Source of the DNA: Dolomitihabitans soli
GTDB taxonomy: Bacteria > Actinomycetota > Actinomycetes > Streptosporangiales > Streptosporangiaceae
Reading direction: 5' to 3'
DNA length: 64,000 nt
Assembly (NCBI RefSeq): GCF_022213955.1
Contig: NZ_JAKNTW010000004.1
Location: 62,001-126,000 of the forward strand
Positions 60,485 to 64,000 of this stretch are shown in pieces. The notes beneath the pieces were generated by a model, which had not been told where the DNA came from, did not search any database, and saw only the letters and a program-made list of their open reading frames with translations. Within the stretch, counting starts at the first letter, position 1; each line of letters begins with the position of its first letter. Position numbers and translations under genes: made by a program.

Positions 60485-61924
60485 TCACAAGATGGCCCCC
60501 GGCCGGTACGCGGCAGCGCCGGGATGACGCGACGTGACCCGCCCGACAGCCTCCACCACCTGCCCCACCTGGGCGGCCGCGGCCCCGGTGAACGACACCC
60601 GATCCGCCAGCAGCGCGTCCAGCTCGGCACGCCCCAGCGGGAACCGCTCATCATCGGCCAGCCGCCGCACCAGCTCGTTACCCGAACCGGTGGCACGCAT
60701 CGCCAGCGCCGACGCCACCGCATGCTCCTTGATCAGCTCATGCGCCGTCTCACGCCCCACACCGGCCCGGACGGCGCCCATCAACATCTTGGTGGTCGCG
60801 AGGAACGGCAGATAACGATCCAGCTCAGCGGCGATCACCGCCGGGAACGCACCGAACTCCGCCAGCACCGTCAGCATCGTCTCCACCAGCCCGTCGAAGG
60901 CGAAGAACGCGTCCGGCAGCGCGACCCTGCGCACCACCGAGCACGACACGTCACCCTCGTTCCACTGATCACCGGCCAGCTCACCGGTCATCGACGCGTA
61001 CCCACGAAGCACGACGGTCAGCCCGTTCACCCGCTCACAGGAACGGGTGTTCATCTTGTGCGGCATCGCCGAGGAACCCACCTGCCCCTCCTTGAACCCC
61101 TCCGTCACGAGTTCGTGCCCGGCCATCAACCGGATCGTCTTGGCGAGACTGGACGGCGCGGCGGCGAGCTGAACCAGAGCGGTGACCACCTCGTAGTCGA
61201 GAGAACGCGGATACACCTGCCCGACACTCGTCAGCCGCCGGGTGAACCCGAGATGGCCGGCGACCCGGTCCTCCAGCTCACCCAGCTTCGCCCCCTCACC
61301 ACCGAGCAGGTCGAGCATGTCCTGCGCCGTCCCCACCGGGCCCTTGATGCCCCGCAGCGGATACCGGCCGATCAGATCCTCCAACCGGCCGAACGCGACC
61401 AGAAGCTCCTCCGCCGCCGACGCGAACCTCTTACCCAGCGTGGTGGCCTGCGCGGCGACATTGTGCGAACGGCCGGCGAGAACCGTGGGCGAATGCTCGG
61501 CCGCGAGCGACGCCAAGGCCGCGAGCAGCGCCACACACCGGTCCCGCACCAGCAGCAGGCTGTCACGGACCTGCAACTGCTCGACGTTCTCCGTCAGATC
61601 ACGCGAAGTCATCCCCTTGTGCACATGCTCGTGCCCGGCCAGCGCGTTGAACTCCTCGATACGGGCCTTCACATCGTGGCGGGACACCCGCTCCCGCTCC
61701 GCGATCGACGCCAGATCGACCTGCTCGACGACCTTCTCGTAGTCGGCCACCACACCAGGCGGAATCTCGACCCCACCGGCCTTCAGATCGGCCTGGGCGC
61801 GCAACACCGCCAGCCACAGACGCCGCTCGGCGATGACCTTGTACTGCGGGGACCACAGGCGCGCCAGCTCCGGAGAGGCGTAGCGGGCGGCCAGGACGTT
61901 GGGGATACGCGGCTTGTCACTCAC
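60485..61924 (-). CDS. purB: Adenylosuccinate lyase
   Basis: Purine-biosynthesis enzyme of 479 residues that splits SAICAR and adenylosuccinate to release fumarate. The fumarase-superfamily signature is GSSAMPHKMNTRS, with the catalytic Ser in its flexible loop; GMTSRDLTENVEQLQ and AGRSHNVAAQATTLGKR carry the other active-site residues. Its length matches the eukaryote-like/actinobacterial long PurB form. It is 77 bp upstream of the DUF4037 gene and 55 bp after the RND pump gene end, all on the minus strand. Housekeeping gene and the most reliable anchor here. Confidence 0.93.
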   Translation of the reverse strand: MSDKPRIPNVLAARYASPELARLWSPQYKVIAERRLWLAVLRAQADLKAGGVEIPPGVVADYEKVVEQVDLASIAERERVSRHDVKARIEEFNALAGHEHVHKGMTSRDLTENVEQLQVRDSLLLVRDRCVALLAALASLAAEHSPTVLAGRSHNVAAQATTLGKRFASAAEELLVAFGRLEDLIGRYPLRGIKGPVGTAQDMLDLLGGEGAKLGELEDRVAGHLGFTRRLTSVGQVYPRSLDYEVVTALVQLAAAPSSLAKTIRLMAGHELVTEGFKEGQVGSSAMPHKMNTRSCERVNGLTVVLRGYASMTGELAGDQWNEGDVSCSVVRRVALPDAFFAFDGLVETMLTVLAEFGAFPAVIAAELDRYLPFLATTKMLMGAVRAGVGRETAHELIKEHAVASALAMRATGSGNELVRRLADDERFPLGRAELDALLADRVSFTGAAAAQVGQVVEAVGRVTSRHPGAAAYRPGAIL

Positions 61925-61978
61925 GTTCCCGCAGTGTATCGGGCGCCCGGCGACGATTCGCCAGGCGCCCGGTACGAC

Positions 61979-64000
61979 CTACTTGCTGGGCGTGAGCGCC
62001 TGCTCCTGATAGACCGTCAGCTCCGGCTCATGGCGGCCCTTCGGCTTACGGCGCAGCCGCTCCTTCGTACGCTCCACCATCGTGTACAAGGTGGGGACCA
62101 GCACCAGCGTCAGCAACGTGGACGAGATCAGCCCGCCGATCACCACGATGGCCAGCGGCTGGGCGATGAACCCGCCGGAGCCGGTGAGACCGAGCGCCAT
62201 CGGCACCAGCGCGCAGATCGTCGCGACCGCCGTCATCAGAATGGGACGCAACCGCCGCCGGCCCCCCTCCAGCACCGCCTCGACGACGTCCATCCCCTGC
62301 GCCCGATACTGGTTGATCAGATCGATCAACACGATCGCGTTGGTCACCACGATGCCGATCAGCATCAGCATGCCGATCATCGCCGGAATGCCCAGCGGCG
62401 TACCCGTCGCCAGCAGCAGCCCGATCGCGCCGGTCGCGGCCAGCGGCACCGACACCATCAGAATCAGCGGCTGCATGAAACTCCGGAACGCCGCCACCAT
62501 GATCATGAACACGATGGCGATGGCCGCCAGCATGGCCACACCGAGATCGGCGAACGCCTCCTCCTGATCCGCGCTCACCCCGCCGATCGCGTACGTCGCA
62601 CCCGCCGGAAGCGTCAGCCCGTCAAGCTTCGTGGTCAGCGCCGTGGTGACCGCCCCCAGATCGCTCGCCGTCGCCTTCCCCGACACGGTCGCACTGCGCT
62701 CGCCGTCGATCCGCGTCACCTGAGTCGGACCGTCGACCTCCTTGACCTGCGCCACGTCGGACAACTCGATCAGCCCGCCCGCCGTCGGCAGCTTCAGCCG
62801 CCTGACCTCCTTGACGTCCTCCGGCGCATCCGAACCACGCAACACCAGATCACCGGCGCGGCCGTCCAGAGTGACCTGACCGAGCGGAGCCCCGCGGAAC
62901 GCCTGAGCGACGACCTGACCGATCGCCGCCTCCGTCAGACCCCGCGCCGCCGCCTCCTCACGATCCACGGTCACCTGGATACGCGGCGCGCTCGCCTCCA
63001 GATTGGAGGACACCTCGCTGAGCCCCGGCACCTGCGCCATAGCCGCACGCACCGTCTCACTCGCCGAGACCAGCGTCTTGTTGTCGGGACCCTGCACGAT
63101 CACCTGAACCTGGTCGGAGGCGAACCCGCCGCCCTGCCCGCCGACCGTGACCTCACCGATGCCCGACAAAGCGGCCAGCTCATTACGGAGACGACCCTCC
63201 AACTCGGCGACATCGACCTCCTCGCCGGCGGTGACGGAGTACGACGCGCCGTCCCCTCCGCCGCCGCCACCGGTGGCACCGCCGAAGAAGCCGCCGCCCG
63301 ACCCGACGTTCACCTGGTAGGACTCCACACCCTTCAGATCGGCGAGCACCGACTCGACCTTCTTGGCGGCGTCGTCGGTCGTGGCCAGGTCGGTCCCCAC
63401 CGGCATCTTCTGGTTCAAGCTGATGGTGTTCTGCCCCGCGGCGGACAGGAAGTTGGTCTCCAGCCCACCGGCCAGCCCCAAGGTCCCGGCGAACACCAGG
63501 ATGCCGATCAGGACCGTGGCGAGCCGGCGACGGGTCGCGAACCGCAGCACCGGCAGATACATCCGCTGCAGCGGGCTCCGCAACTCCTTGGCCTCAGCCG
63601 CCTCACGTACGGCCCTGGCCTCCTCGGGCGACAGCAACGGCGCCTTGAGGAACCAGTACGCCAGCACCGGGATCACCGTCAGCGACACCAGCAACGACGC
63701 GAGCAGCGCCACCGTCACGGTGATCGCGAACGGCGCGAACAACTCACCGACCATGCCGCCCACCACCGCGATCGGCAGGAACACCGCCACCGTCGTCAAC
63801 GTGGACGCCGTCACCGCGCCGCTCACCTCCCGGACGGCCGACAAGATCGCCTTACGTTTCGGCTCGCCGTACGCCAGGTGGCGTTTGATGTTCTCCAGCA
63901 CCACGATCGAGTCGTCCACCACCCGGCCCACCGCGATGGTCAGCGCCCCGAGGGTCAGCATGTTCAGCGAGTAGTCACCGACCCACAAGGCGATCAGCGC
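61979..64000 (-). CDS. RND efflux transporter, AcrB/SwrC type (5' end outside window)
   Basis: Proton-driven efflux permease. The 673 visible residues cover helix 4 (LNMLTLGALTIAVGRVVDDS, with the conserved Asp pair for proton relay) to the C-terminus. A Gly-rich insert (GGGFFGGATGGGGGG) lies in the porter domain. The second helix bundle (GIPAMIGMLMLIGIVVTNAI, VEAVLEGGRRRLRPILMTAV) is intact. The frame is open to the right edge, so about 350 N-terminal residues are missing. The type resembles Bacillus SwrC and actinobacterial homologues. Substrate unknown. Confidence 0.9.
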   Translation of the reverse strand, partial: ALIALWVGDYSLNMLTLGALTIAVGRVVDDSIVVLENIKRHLAYGEPKRKAILSAVREVSGAVTASTLTTVAVFLPIAVVGGMVGELFAPFAITVTVALLASLLVSLTVIPVLAYWFLKAPLLSPEEARAVREAAEAKELRSPLQRMYLPVLRFATRRRLATVLIGILVFAGTLGLAGGLETNFLSAAGQNTISLNQKMPVGTDLATTDDAAKKVESVLADLKGVESYQVNVGSGGGFFGGATGGGGGGDGASYSVTAGEEVDVAELEGRLRNELAALSGIGEVTVGGQGGGFASDQVQVIVQGPDNKTLVSASETVRAAMAQVPGLSEVSSNLEASAPRIQVTVDREEAAARGLTEAAIGQVVAQAFRGAPLGQVTLDGRAGDLVLRGSDAPEDVKEVRRLKLPTAGGLIELSDVAQVKEVDGPTQVTRIDGERSATVSGKATASDLGAVTTALTTKLDGLTLPAGATYAIGGVSADQEEAFADLGVAMLAAIAIVFMIMVAAFRSFMQPLILMVSVPLAATGAIGLLLATGTPLGIPAMIGMLMLIGIVVTNAIVLIDLINQYRAQGMDVVEAVLEGGRRRLRPILMTAVATICALVPMALGLTGSGGFIAQPLAIVVIGGLISSTLLTLVLVPTLYTMVERTKERLRRKPKGRHEPELTVYQEQALTPSK

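Overview
The window is high-GC (about 70%) chromosomal DNA of a filamentous actinobacterium. GTG and TTG starts are frequent, several genes look leaderless, and the gene families are actinobacterial: a TipA-type thiopeptide sensor, an Erm methyltransferase, an ECF41-type sigma factor, an Rv2578c-type radical SAM protein and a MAB_1171c-type membrane protein. The mixture suggests the Streptosporangiales (Nonomuraea-like), but that is an inference from gene content; no rRNA or tRNA gene is visible to confirm it.

Layout. 1-9.3 kb: a GNAT fragment, a LysR regulator divergent from an FMN-binding oxidoreductase-like gene, a RibD/DHFR-like reductase, a radical SAM protein, a class V aminotransferase, an ABC-2 exporter operon (ATPase plus two permeases) and an MFS transporter behind a near-perfect operator. 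9.4-12.2 kb: a secreted heparinase II/III-type polysaccharide lyase. 12.2-16.0 kb: an accessory patch holding an acyltransferase, a Tn3-type transposase C-terminal fragment, an AraC regulator, a SnoaL-like protein, and the frameshifted start of a TniA/TnsB-like transposase beside three 31-bp-spaced repeats. 16-22 kb: an L7/L12-like membrane protein, an APH-like kinase, three HTH or winged-helix proteins, a compact PEP-utilising enzyme and a histidine phosphatase.

22.1-33.1 kb and 40.2-48.6 kb together look like one sugar-scavenging regulon. The first block is an ABC importer operon (binding protein, two permeases), a cytoplasmic GH127 beta-L-arabinofuranosidase and a very large secreted MGH1-like glycosidase, with two LacI regulators beside it. 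The second block is a secreted GH43 enzyme, a second MGH1-like glycosidase and two secreted zincin-type metalloproteases. Five of these secreted proteins carry near-identical discoidin-like modules, and six related operator-like sites (core AGGTTTTC) lie at the promoters of both blocks and of the LacI genes. The best reading is a system that strips L-arabinofuranose from an arabinosylated glycoprotein (for example hydroxyproline-rich plant wall protein) and also cuts the protein backbone.

33.3-39.9 kb: a CruF-like membrane protein, an ECF41 sigma factor and a FAD oxidoreductase; then an XRE - ImmA/IrrE protease - MAB_1171c cassette divergent from a small secreted disulfide protein, with dyad sites between them. 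49-64 kb: a DUF418 membrane protein; an APH(6)-like kinase whose ribosome binding site is buried in a perfect 11-bp hairpin; an imine-reductase-like enzyme divergent from a MerR regulator; an epoxide hydrolase; an HTH plus Clp-N operon; a tyrosine recombinase; Erm with a leader peptide; an XRE protein; TipA; DUF3817; DUF4037; adenylosuccinate lyase; and an RND efflux pump cut by the right edge.
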